This document shows positions 9,747-17,475 of a DNA stretch of 64,000 bases, in pieces. The stretch is from Prolixibacteraceae bacterium. Lineage in GTDB: Bacteria > Bacteroidota > Bacteroidia > Bacteroidales > Prolixibacteraceae. Where the stretch lies: positions 46,567 through 110,566 of the forward strand of contig JAQUIJ010000010.1 in assembly GCA_028683385.1 (NCBI GenBank), given 5' to 3'. The number at the start of each line of letters is the position of its first letter. Position 1 is the stretch's first letter. The position numbers were made by a program, and so were the translations under genes. The notes below the pieces were generated by a model that was not told where the DNA came from, made no database searches, and saw only the letters and a list, made by a program, of their open reading frames with translations.

Positions 9747-10093
9747 AAGAGTCGTCTTTGTTCGATTTGTTGTAGCTGTTGTCTGAGACATTTGGGTTAT
9801 TCCGGATAACTCCGAAGGAGTGAAATATTTATAGAATTCTATTGAACAAGGGAAATCCGTTCGCGAAATATTTCTATTCGAAGTGGATATCATGTTGCGA
9901 ACGGAATAACTTTGGGGTTTAAATGAAACTAAAACTTGTTTATTCGACATTTATAATCAAATTTCAATAACCGAAAAGTACTATATTTGCCGCCGATAAA
10001 AATTAAAAAACACAACAATTGAAGTAATCAGGGTTTGAAAGTACTTAAGACACTCCGAACTCTAGTCACTCCGAACTTTTAAAATTTATAAGT
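9747..10093. other. Gap with hairpins upstream of fabD
   Basis: This 347-bp gap holds a small hairpin ACTCC-GAA-GGAGT (9809-9821), an inverted repeat TCCGTTCGC / GCGAACGGA (9856-9864, 9897-9905), the fabD promoter (9982-9989), and in the predicted leader two 11-bp direct copies of CACTCCGAACT (10051-10061, 10067-10077). No credible ORF is present. Confidence 0.7.
9982..9989 (+). promoter_or_regulatory. Candidate fabD promoter (-7 box)
   Basis: TATATTTG fits TAnnTTTG exactly. A weak TTTC at about 9963-9966 could serve as the -33 element. The start of transcription would be near 9996, giving a leader of about 100 nt. Confidence 0.55.
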
Positions 10094-10978
10094 ATGAAAG
10101 CATATGTATTTCCAGGACAGGGTGCGCAATACCCGGGAATGGGTAAAGACTTGTACGAAAAATCGCCTTTAGCCAAAGAACTTTTCGAAAAAGCCAATGA
10201 AATTTTGGGCTTCCGTATTACCGACATCATGTTCGAAGGAACTGACGAAGATTTAAGACAAACCAAAGTAACCCAACCCGCTATCTTTTTGCATTCGGTT
10301 TTACTGGCAAAAACGCTTGAAAACTTTCAGCCTGAAATGGTTGCCGGTCACTCATTGGGCGAATTTTCAGCCTTGGTTGCAAACGGCACTTTAAGTTTTG
10401 AAGATGGTCTTCGCCTGGTTTCAAAACGTGCTCAGGCCATGCAGAAAGCTTGCGAAGCAGAGCCATCGACTATGGCTGCGATTGTTGGTTTGGACGACGA
10501 GATTGTTGAAGAAGTTTGTGCTTCGATCGACGAAGTTGTTGTTCCTGCAAACTACAACTGCCCCGGGCAATTGGTTATTTCGGGTTCATTTGCCGGCATC
10601 GACAAAGCCTGCGAAGCGTTAACCGCCCGCGGAGCAAAACGTGCGTTGAAACTGTCGGTTGGTGGCGCTTTCCACTCACCACTGATGGAACCTGCCCGCG
10701 AAGAATTGGCCGCAGCTATTGAAGCAACACCTTTCTCAACACCTGTTTGCCCGATTTACCAGAATGTAAACGCTCAGCCAACAAGCGATCCTGAAATCAT
10801 TAAAAAGAACCTGATTGCCCAGTTGACAGCTCCTGTGAAATGGACGCAAACTGCAAAAAACATGATTGAAGGTGGCGCAACTTTATTTACCGAAATCGGT
10901 CCGGGGAAAGTTCTTCAGGGATTGATCAAGAAAGTTGACAAGGCTGCTGAAGTGGCCGGAGTGCAGAGCTTCGAATAA
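10094..10978 (+). CDS. fabD: Malonyl-CoA:ACP transacylase
   Basis: Transfers malonyl from CoA to acyl carrier protein for fatty-acid synthesis. The 294 residues have the nucleophile elbow GHSLGE with S87, the partner His in GGAFHSPLM (H194), the N-terminal FPGQGAQYPGMG and TQPAIF. It ends in a strong terminator, so it is probably a single-gene unit here; fab partners are not adjacent. Confidence 0.96.
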   Translation: MKAYVFPGQGAQYPGMGKDLYEKSPLAKELFEKANEILGFRITDIMFEGTDEDLRQTKVTQPAIFLHSVLLAKTLENFQPEMVAGHSLGEFSALVANGTLSFEDGLRLVSKRAQAMQKACEAEPSTMAAIVGLDDEIVEEVCASIDEVVVPANYNCPGQLVISGSFAGIDKACEALTARGAKRALKLSVGGAFHSPLMEPAREELAAAIEATPFSTPVCPIYQNVNAQPTSDPEIIKKNLIAQLTAPVKWTQTAKNMIEGGATLFTEIGPGKVLQGLIKKVDKAAEVAGVQSFE

Positions 10979-11008
10979 GCTACTTAGACAATTTATTTTA
11001 GATAATAG

Positions 11009-11037
11009 ACTGCCGGAGAGATCCCGGCAGTTTTTGT
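11009..11037 (+). terminator. fabD terminator
   Basis: The stem ACTGCCGG (11009-11016) / CCGGCAGT (11024-11031) is followed by TTTTTG, 31 bp after the stop codon. Confidence 0.88.
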
Positions 11038-11056
11038 TTGGTGTACTCCCTTAGCT

Positions 11057-11089
11057 AGTGAGGGTTTCACTTGAAGTGAAGCCCTCACT
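11057..11089. repeat. Hairpin between fabD and the NUDIX gene
   Basis: Arms AGTGAGGGTTTCACTT (11057-11072) and AAGTGAAGCCCTCACT (11074-11089) pair at all but one position (a G-T wobble). It lies 8 bp beyond the stop of the minus-strand NUDIX gene and may define its 3' end. Confidence 0.7.
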
Positions 11090-11096
11090 AATCAGT

Positions 11097-11522
11097 TTAA
11101 CGTTTGCTTAAAACTTCCGTTTTAAATTCCTCCAAAATCTGTTGGTGATCAAAAGCCAATTCAGGAAGTTGATTGAGTGGAAACCATTGTGCTTTGGCGG
11201 CATCATCACCAGCATTGGCTATCAATTCATCATCAGTAAAAGCATAAAAAAGCACAGAAATGGTGCGATGACGCGGATCTCGGTTTACTCCACCATAGGC
11301 GCGGAATTGCTTCAACTCCCCCACCCTTAATCCTGTTTCTTCTTCCAACTCACGACGACAGGCAGTTTCAAGTTCTTCGTCCATTTCGATGAAACCACCG
11401 GGAAGCGCCCATTTGCCTTTGAATGGATCACGGCCTCGTTCAATCAACAAAACAGAATTTCGGTTACTGATTAAAATGGCATCAACGGTAACTGCAGGAC
11501 GAGGATAATTGTAGGTAAACAT
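11097..11522 (-). CDS. NUDIX hydrolase
   Basis: 141-residue single-domain NUDIX pyrophosphohydrolase. The signature GX5EX7REUXEEXGU is complete (G43, E49, R57-E58, E61-E62, G64). The substrate is unknown; resemblance to ADP-ribose pyrophosphatase-type members (ALPGGF, FYAFTDDEL) suggests nucleotide-sugar or ADP-ribose clearance. The next minus-strand gene lies 124 bp upstream of its start past a short-repeat tract, but that gene ends there, so co-transcription is possible and unproven. Confidence 0.88.
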   Translation of the reverse strand: MFTYNYPRPAVTVDAILISNRNSVLLIERGRDPFKGKWALPGGFIEMDEELETACRRELEEETGLRVGELKQFRAYGGVNRDPRHRTISVLFYAFTDDELIANAGDDAAKAQWFPLNQLPELAFDHQQILEEFKTEVLSKR

Positions 11523-11584
11523 TTATAAGTTATGAGTTATGAATTTCAGACACCCATAGATACATTCGCTACTCAAGGAACAGA

Positions 11585-11642
11585 TCTTCTGTCTTCTGAC
11601 TTCGGTCTTCGGTCTTCTGTCTCCGGTCTCCGGACTTCTGAC
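11585..11642. repeat. Low-complexity TCTTC/TCTCC repeat tract
   Basis: Runs of CGGTCTTC, CGGTCTTCTG and CGGTCTCCGG with small variations fill most of the gap between the NUDIX and NlpC/P60 genes. A stretch with repeated TTATGAGTTATGA words lies next to it (11528-11541). Confidence 0.75.
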
Positions 11643-11646
11643 TTTT

Positions 11647-12435
11647 TTAATCTTTTATTATCCTCTTCATCACCCTCATCTGGTGGGTATATCGCTTGGT
11701 ATCCACATTGAATATTCCAAACTGATCGACATTATCAATTCTGACTTGTCCTGAAGCATGGATAATTTTATTCTTTTCCCAGATGATACCGACATGAATA
11801 ATCCGGCCTTCATCGTCATCAAAAAAAGCCAGATCGCCAGGTTTGGTTTCCTCTACAAAACTAAGCGCCTTTCCGCAGTGTACCTGCTGACTGGCATCGC
11901 GGGGAATTTTGAATCCGGCCATTTTATAAATAATTTGTGTCAAACCCGAACAATCGATACCAAATGGAGAGCGCCCGCCCCACAAATACGGTGCATTATA
12001 ATATTTCAATGCCTGATCGATAATAACCTTTCGGATATTTGCTGGTTTCTTATAGGTAAAATTACCGGTATGGCGAAAAACATCGTATTGTATCGAAAAT
12101 TCCTTCAGGTAAGGCCGCCAACAGGGCAACGTACTTCCGGCAACAATCATCATTGTTTGTTCAGCATTTATCGGAATAATGTTAAAAATGTCGGTACTAA
12201 CTGCAAAGGGAGAATGGTCAATCTTCTGGTACGATTTTTCAGGAAGCGGGGTGATCATTTTCATATCGATCCAACCTTCGCAACCATCGAATGCAAGCTT
12301 TATATTAGCCCAGCCAAGCATAATTTCGTTGACGATAAAATGTTCGCCATATAAAATCTGGGTTATCATTTCGCTTTGCTCGGAGGGTTCCCTGCGAACA
12401 GGTATAATACTCAAACCTGAAATGCCATAATTCAT
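11647..12435 (-). CDS. NlpC/P60 family cell-wall peptidase with SH3-like domain
   Basis: Predicted gamma-D-glutamyl-diamino acid endopeptidase. I chose the ATG at 12435 (MNYGISGLSI), nine codons inside the longest frame, because the shorter form starts directly at the SH3-like domain; no signal peptide is obvious. Counting from this start (262 residues), C162 in DCSGL, H214 in HVGI and H226 in IIHAS form the catalytic set. The N-terminal ~65 residues look like a bacterial SH3 domain (WANIKLAFDGCEGWID). The enzyme may trim murein peptides during recycling. It is divergent from the HD phosphodiesterase gene. Confidence 0.85.
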   Translation of the reverse strand: MNYGISGLSIIPVRREPSEQSEMITQILYGEHFIVNEIMLGWANIKLAFDGCEGWIDMKMITPLPEKSYQKIDHSPFAVSTDIFNIIPINAEQTMMIVAGSTLPCWRPYLKEFSIQYDVFRHTGNFTYKKPANIRKVIIDQALKYYNAPYLWGGRSPFGIDCSGLTQIIYKMAGFKIPRDASQQVHCGKALSFVEETKPGDLAFFDDDEGRIIHVGIIWEKNKIIHASGQVRIDNVDQFGIFNVDTKRYTHQMRVMKRIIKD

Positions 12436-12598
12436 AATGCAAAATATTACTGGAGCGTTCAATCTGGCGAATTAACAAAACCTCTTCAAACGATTCCTTT
12501 TGTCCGAAAATTCGAAGATTTTATTAATTTTTAGTTGATCAAAGATAAAACTTAACAGTTACTTTCTAAATTGCAATGGTTTTCAAATTCCAGAACTT

Positions 12599-14662
12599 AT
12601 GAAAAAGTTATTAACCCAACTGAATCATTCTTATCATCTTTTCTACCTGGCGATGGTATTTATTGCCGGTATTGGCTTAATTTTTTTGGTATTTCCTGGA
12701 GAAAGCCGCTTTAAATACGAATTTCAGAAGGGAAGTCCCTGGAGACACGAAACACTGATTGCGCCATTCAATTTTGCCATTTTGAAAACTGATGCTGAAG
12801 TAAAAGCAGAAACTGACTCTATACGAAATACTTACATCCCATACTTTGCGCTCGACACTTTGGTAGGAACCAACAAAATCAAAGAATTTTCAACCAACCT
12901 GGATAAATTAACCCTTGAAAATCCTGAATTAAAATCCATAAAGTCAATTTCAGTTTTTCCGGAAATTCTCCTAAATATTTACAATTCCGGAATTCTGCCT
13001 CAATCAATAAGCACTTATACTGAACTGAATGGGAAATCAGAAATCAGGCAAATCAGAGGAAACAAAGCGATTAAATTACCATTAGAAAAAATACACTCCA
13101 TCAAATCGGCTTATTTAGAGTTGAATGACACCATCAGAAAGTTAGCAGGCAAATATTATCCGGAATTGATTCAAAAAATTAACCTGAGTGATTTTATTGC
13201 CGAGAACCTGAGTTTTGACGAACAACTGAATCGGAACGAACAAAAACAGCTGCTCGACGAACTTTCATCGACCAAAGGTATGATTCAGGCTGGCGAACGA
13301 ATCATTTTTCAGGGCGATTTGGTTGGTCCCGAAAAGTATATTATTCTCGAATCGCTAAAAAAAACATACGAAACAAAACGAGGCGACAACATCGAATATA
13401 TATTGGTCATTGCAGGACGAATTGTTATCATTGCCACGCTAATCGCTCTGATGTTCCTGTATTTGATTTTCTACCGCCGCGAACTTTTCGAACATAAACG
13501 CAAGCTAACCTTCATCATCATGATGATTGTAATCATGGTATTCATGGCAGCCATTGCTACCAAAGTGAATGCCATTGATATTTATATGGTGCCAATGGCC
13601 ATATTGCCCATTTTGGTCAGGATATTTTTCGATTCGCGTACTGCCATTTTCTCACTGATGATCACCTCGTTACTGATTGGCTATTTCGCACCTAACAGTT
13701 ACGAATTTATCATTATACAAATGATTGCCGGTATAATTGCAGTATTCAGCCTAAACAGATTGCATAAACGGTCGCACATTGTATTTTCAGCACTTTGGGT
13801 ATTTTTATCTTATTCAATTGTTTATATTGCACTGGCTCTGGTTCAGGAAGGAAGCCTGAAAACCATTAACTGGACAACCCTCAAATGGTTTGGATTCAGC
13901 AGTCTTTTTATTTTCATTACTTATCCGCTCATTTACATATTCGAAAAAGTATTCGGATTTGTGTCAGATGTTACCTTAATTGAGCTTTCGAACACCAATC
14001 AACCTTTATTGCGCAAGTTGGCTGAGGAAGCTCCCGGAACGTTCCAACATTCACTTCAGGTGGCTAATCTGGCAGAGGCAGTCATTCATAAAATCGGAGG
14101 AAACCCTTATCTGGTGTATGCAGGAGCGCTTTACCACGATATTGGAAAAACCCGTAAGTCGGAGTATTTCATCGAGAATCAGGCTGCAGGAATGAATCCT
14201 CATGATAATCTTGATTATTTGAAAAGTGCTGGAATAATTATTGATCATGTAACATACGGAGTTCAGCTTGCCCGAAAATATAAATTACCCGAAGTGTTGA
14301 TTTCATTCATCACCACCCACCATGGCACAACTCAATCCAATTATTTCTACAAGAAGTATCAAATAGAAAATCCGGGAATGGAAGTCGACACCACCCTTTT
14401 CTCGTATCCGGGACCGTTGCCACATAACAAGGAAATGGCAGTGCTAATGCTTACCGACGGAATTGAAGCAACTGCACACAGTTTAAAAGAAAAATCGGCA
14501 GCCGCTTTTAGCGAGATGATCGACTACATTGTAGATCAAAAAATCAAATCGAATCAGCTAATCGATGCCGACCTGACCTTACGCGATATTACTATCCTGA
14601 AAAGCACTTTGCTCGAAAAACTCGTCAGTATCTATCATGTTCGCATTGAATATCCAAAATAG
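12599..14662 (+). CDS. 7TM-HD phosphodiesterase (PgpH-like)
   Basis: 687-residue membrane protein of the 7TMR-HD family, whose studied members hydrolyse cyclic di-AMP. An N-terminal membrane helix (about 16-35) is followed by an extracytoplasmic helical domain (to about residue 265) and a block of hydrophobic helices (about 270-455). The cytoplasmic HD domain has H-D at 513-514 in YHDIGK, the upstream GTFQHSLQVANLAE and the downstream TTHHGTT. All metal-binding motifs look intact. Function in c-di-AMP control is inferred from family; c-di-AMP links to cell-wall stress and potassium. Confidence 0.88.
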   Translation: MKKLLTQLNHSYHLFYLAMVFIAGIGLIFLVFPGESRFKYEFQKGSPWRHETLIAPFNFAILKTDAEVKAETDSIRNTYIPYFALDTLVGTNKIKEFSTNLDKLTLENPELKSIKSISVFPEILLNIYNSGILPQSISTYTELNGKSEIRQIRGNKAIKLPLEKIHSIKSAYLELNDTIRKLAGKYYPELIQKINLSDFIAENLSFDEQLNRNEQKQLLDELSSTKGMIQAGERIIFQGDLVGPEKYIILESLKKTYETKRGDNIEYILVIAGRIVIIATLIALMFLYLIFYRRELFEHKRKLTFIIMMIVIMVFMAAIATKVNAIDIYMVPMAILPILVRIFFDSRTAIFSLMITSLLIGYFAPNSYEFIIIQMIAGIIAVFSLNRLHKRSHIVFSALWVFLSYSIVYIALALVQEGSLKTINWTTLKWFGFSSLFIFITYPLIYIFEKVFGFVSDVTLIELSNTNQPLLRKLAEEAPGTFQHSLQVANLAEAVIHKIGGNPYLVYAGALYHDIGKTRKSEYFIENQAAGMNPHDNLDYLKSAGIIIDHVTYGVQLARKYKLPEVLISFITTHHGTTQSNYFYKKYQIENPGMEVDTTLFSYPGPLPHNKEMAVLMLTDGIEATAHSLKEKSAAAFSEMIDYIVDQKIKSNQLIDADLTLRDITILKSTLLEKLVSIYHVRIEYPK

Positions 14663-14690
14663 AATTATGAGTTATGAATTATGAGTTATG
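14663..14690. repeat. 14-bp tandem repeat AATTATGAGTTATG
   Basis: Two perfect consecutive copies directly after the HD gene stop codon. The same wording (TTATGAGTTATGA) appears near 11528. Confidence 0.85.
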
Positions 14691-14740
14691 GAGGTAAAAC
14701 CAATTAACCATTCAACAGTATAACTATTCAACAATTTACT

Positions 14741-15472
14741 ATGTTTTACACCAGTATTGCCCCATTCTATCAACATATCTTTCCATTTAATCCGGCGCAA
14801 ATCGAATTCCTGAAACATGTGCTTCCATACAATGGAGCCCGGGTATTGGATGTTGGTTGTGCCACCGGCGATTTGGCTTTTGCGCTCACGCATTTTGGAT
14901 TTCCTACATGGGCTTTCGATTTTGATGGTCAGATGGTTCAGATTGCCAGACAAACCAAAACTGAAGAAACCATGTTTCCGGTATTTGAACAAATGGATAT
15001 GCGGCAAATCGACGAACGTTTTCCTGAATCCTATTTCGACACAGTTATTTGCTTTGGAAATACGCTGGTTCATTTGCTGAACGACGACGATATTCGTAAA
15101 TTCATACAGTCGGCTTTTAAAGTCCTTTCTACTGAAGGAAAACTCACCATCCAGATTTTGAATTATCAGTACATTCTCGAAAATCAGATCAAATCGCTTC
15201 CGTTGATTGATAACGAATACATTCGATTCGAACGAAACTACGAATTTGCACCTGATTCTGAATTAATAGATTTCAACACCAAACTGACGATTAAAACCAC
15301 TGGTCAGGAGATTATTAACTCGACTAAACTTTATGCCATCCGGCAAAGCAAACTTCAGAAAATATTAGAAGAAGCCGGATTTGTAAACATTGATTTTTTT
15401 GGAAATTTTAATCGCGAGCCTTTAACAGCTAGCAGTTTGCCATTGGTATTAACTTGTCAGAAAGAAAAATAG
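14741..15472 (+). CDS. Class I SAM-dependent methyltransferase
   Basis: 243 residues. Motif I VLDVGCATGD (35-44) binds S-adenosylmethionine; the DFDGQMVQIAR loop and FDTVICFGNTLVHL strand fit the Rossmann-type fold (Methyltransf_25/11). The substrate is unknown. It is 78 bp downstream of the HD phosphodiesterase on the same strand. Confidence 0.82.
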   Translation: MFYTSIAPFYQHIFPFNPAQIEFLKHVLPYNGARVLDVGCATGDLAFALTHFGFPTWAFDFDGQMVQIARQTKTEETMFPVFEQMDMRQIDERFPESYFDTVICFGNTLVHLLNDDDIRKFIQSAFKVLSTEGKLTIQILNYQYILENQIKSLPLIDNEYIRFERNYEFAPDSELIDFNTKLTIKTTGQEIINSTKLYAIRQSKLQKILEEAGFVNIDFFGNFNREPLTASSLPLVLTCQKEK

Positions 15473-15481
15473 TGGCAAATT

Positions 15482-15913
15482 TCAGGAATTGAAAAAAGTG
15501 GAATAAAACCTGAAGGAAGACATCAGCAAAGGGATTCCCATGGTAATATACATGAAAGAAAGGTATTCAGGAGAAACAGCGCCAGTTTTCCGGAGAGTTA
15601 CTCCCATAGTAATCATTGAAAACATCATCAGGTAACTTTTCAGGTTAAAAAACGAAAAAATCACAGGACGTTCAATGGGTAAATTTTTGATCCGAAGCAC
15701 ATGCTTTGCCGAGATCCGGTTAAACAACAATCTAAAAAACAGTAACCCGGCAACAATGCACAGCGAAAGTTTTACCTCCCAATGTGGTGGTAACGGATGA
15801 TTAATGGTGAATCCCCGATACAACAGCATTCCTCCGGCAAAAGTCCACACCAAAGCTGCCACCAGCAACAGGTAATGTTTCGAAACACGTAGAGTTAAAC
15901 GATCTAAAATCAT
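15482..15913 (-). CDS. Hypothetical four-helix membrane protein
   Basis: 143 residues with four hydrophobic segments (about 13-32, 50-66, 91-106 and 117-135) and basic loops. No family recognised. It converges on the methyltransferase with a 9-bp gap; upstream is a 236-bp divergent region shared with the dehydrogenase gene. Confidence 0.6.
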   Translation of the reverse strand: MILDRLTLRVSKHYLLLVAALVWTFAGGMLLYRGFTINHPLPPHWEVKLSLCIVAGLLFFRLLFNRISAKHVLRIKNLPIERPVIFSFFNLKSYLMMFSMITMGVTLRKTGAVSPEYLSFMYITMGIPLLMSSFRFYSTFFNS

Positions 15914-16149
15914 TGGTCAAATATTTATCGTCAAAGAAAATGAATTTACTGACAAAATAGGTATCAATTACTAACAGTTATTTCCAACTATTTTCGAATC
16001 GCCAGCAAACATTCGGATTGGTAATTTTTAGTTTCATTCTGACATTTTTTCCACTCAAACGCCTTCAAATCTTAAATAAAATTGTGATCTTTGTCATACT
16101 TTTACGAAATAAAAGACCAAAAACAGTTAATTCATAAAATCTCAATCGT

Positions 16150-17325
16150 ATGTATAAAATTCAGACTTTGAACAAGATCGATCCTGAAGGATTGAAGATA
16201 TTTCCACTTGACCAATACGAAATTGCCAGTGAATTTTCGGCTCCTGATGCGATTATTGTGCGTAGTCAGGCCATGCACGATTTGGAATTACCATCCAGTT
16301 TGCTTGCCATTGCACGTGCCGGTGCTGGTGTAAATAATATTCCAATTGAGAAGTGTACCGAAAAAGGAATCGTGGTTTACAATACTCCGGGAGCAAATGC
16401 CCATGCTGTAAAAGAAATCGTTCTGGCTGCCATGTTCCTTGCTTCGCGTGATATCGCCGGATCGATTGAGTGGGCCAAAGGATTGAAAGGGAAGGGCGCT
16501 GAAGTTGCAGGCTTGGTTGAAAAAGGAAAATCTAATTTTGGTGGAACCGAAATCCGCGGAAAAACCCTTGCTGTTATTGGATTAGGCGCAATTGGTGTTT
16601 TGGTAGCCAATGCTGCTCAGGCCTTGGGAATGAACGTTCTGGGTTACGATCCTTATATCTCGGTTAATTATGCCTGGAAACTCAGCCGCAACGTAAAAAA
16701 AGCTGAAGGTATTGAATCTTTACTTGCAGGTGCTGATTTTGTTACCATACACATTCCCCAGATGCCTGAAACGAAAGGATTCATCAATAAAGACAAGCTT
16801 AAGATGATGAAAAACGGCGTTAAAATTCTGAATTTCGCACGTGGCGGACTGGTAAATAATGCCGACATGCTCGAAGCTATCGAATCAGGAAAAGTTGGGA
16901 AATATGTAACCGATTTCCCTGAAGATGAATTGATCAACGTGAAAAATATCATTGCAATCCCTCATCTTGGCGCATCAACTGAAGAATCGGAAACCAATTG
17001 CGCGATTATGGCTGTAAATCAGGTCATCGATTATCTTGAAAATGGGAATATTGTTAACTCAGTAAATTTTCCCTCTGCTGAAATGGAACGCAATGGCGGA
17101 ACACGCATCGTGGTTGCCAACAAAAACATTCCTAAAATGGTGAGCCAGATTTCTGCTTTGCTCGCACACGAAGGACTTAACATTTCGAATATGCTGAACC
17201 GTAACAAAGATGAAATTGCTTACAACATCATTGATATCGACGGATCAGTTCCTTCCGGAATTAAAGACATGATCTCTGCAATCGAAGGAGTTATCATGGT
17301 TCGGATACTTTCCCCAAAACAATAA
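16150..17325 (+). CDS. serA: D-3-phosphoglycerate dehydrogenase
   Basis: NAD-dependent 2-hydroxyacid dehydrogenase, probably the first step of serine synthesis. The 391 residues carry the nucleotide-binding GLGAIG (144-149), R231 in NFARGGLVNN and H272 in IPHLGAST, followed by a C-terminal ACT domain (about 320-391) that often senses serine. serC, often adjacent in this phylum, is not next to it, so assignment to serA rather than another 2-hydroxyacid dehydrogenase rests on the ACT domain and overall resemblance. Confidence 0.85.
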   Translation: MYKIQTLNKIDPEGLKIFPLDQYEIASEFSAPDAIIVRSQAMHDLELPSSLLAIARAGAGVNNIPIEKCTEKGIVVYNTPGANAHAVKEIVLAAMFLASRDIAGSIEWAKGLKGKGAEVAGLVEKGKSNFGGTEIRGKTLAVIGLGAIGVLVANAAQALGMNVLGYDPYISVNYAWKLSRNVKKAEGIESLLAGADFVTIHIPQMPETKGFINKDKLKMMKNGVKILNFARGGLVNNADMLEAIESGKVGKYVTDFPEDELINVKNIIAIPHLGASTEESETNCAIMAVNQVIDYLENGNIVNSVNFPSAEMERNGGTRIVVANKNIPKMVSQISALLAHEGLNISNMLNRNKDEIAYNIIDIDGSVPSGIKDMISAIEGVIMVRILSPKQ

Positions 17326-17347
17326 ATGTCATTAAAACATTTATTAC

Positions 17348-17396
17348 TACCCGGTAAAAATATTGCATAATTGCTATCTTTACCGGGTAATTTTTT
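17348..17396 (+). terminator. Terminator after serA
   Basis: An 11-bp perfect stem TACCCGGTAAA (17348-17358) / TTTACCGGGTA (17379-17389) is followed by A and a run of six T. Confidence 0.85.
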
Positions 17397-17400
17397 ATAC

Positions 17401-17428
17401 GTAGAGACGTAATATATTACGTCTCTAC
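17401..17428. repeat. Perfect 28-bp palindrome GTAGAGACG...CGTCTCTAC
   Basis: GTAGAGACGTAATA and its exact complement meet with no spacer. It lies between the serA terminator and transketolase. Palindromes with GTAGAGACG arms are, to my knowledge, widespread intergenic repeats in Bacteroidota and cyanobacteria. Confidence 0.85.
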
Positions 17429-17475
17429 CTCAATAAACCAAAACATAAAATTTAATTTCTATCAAACACATAAAA

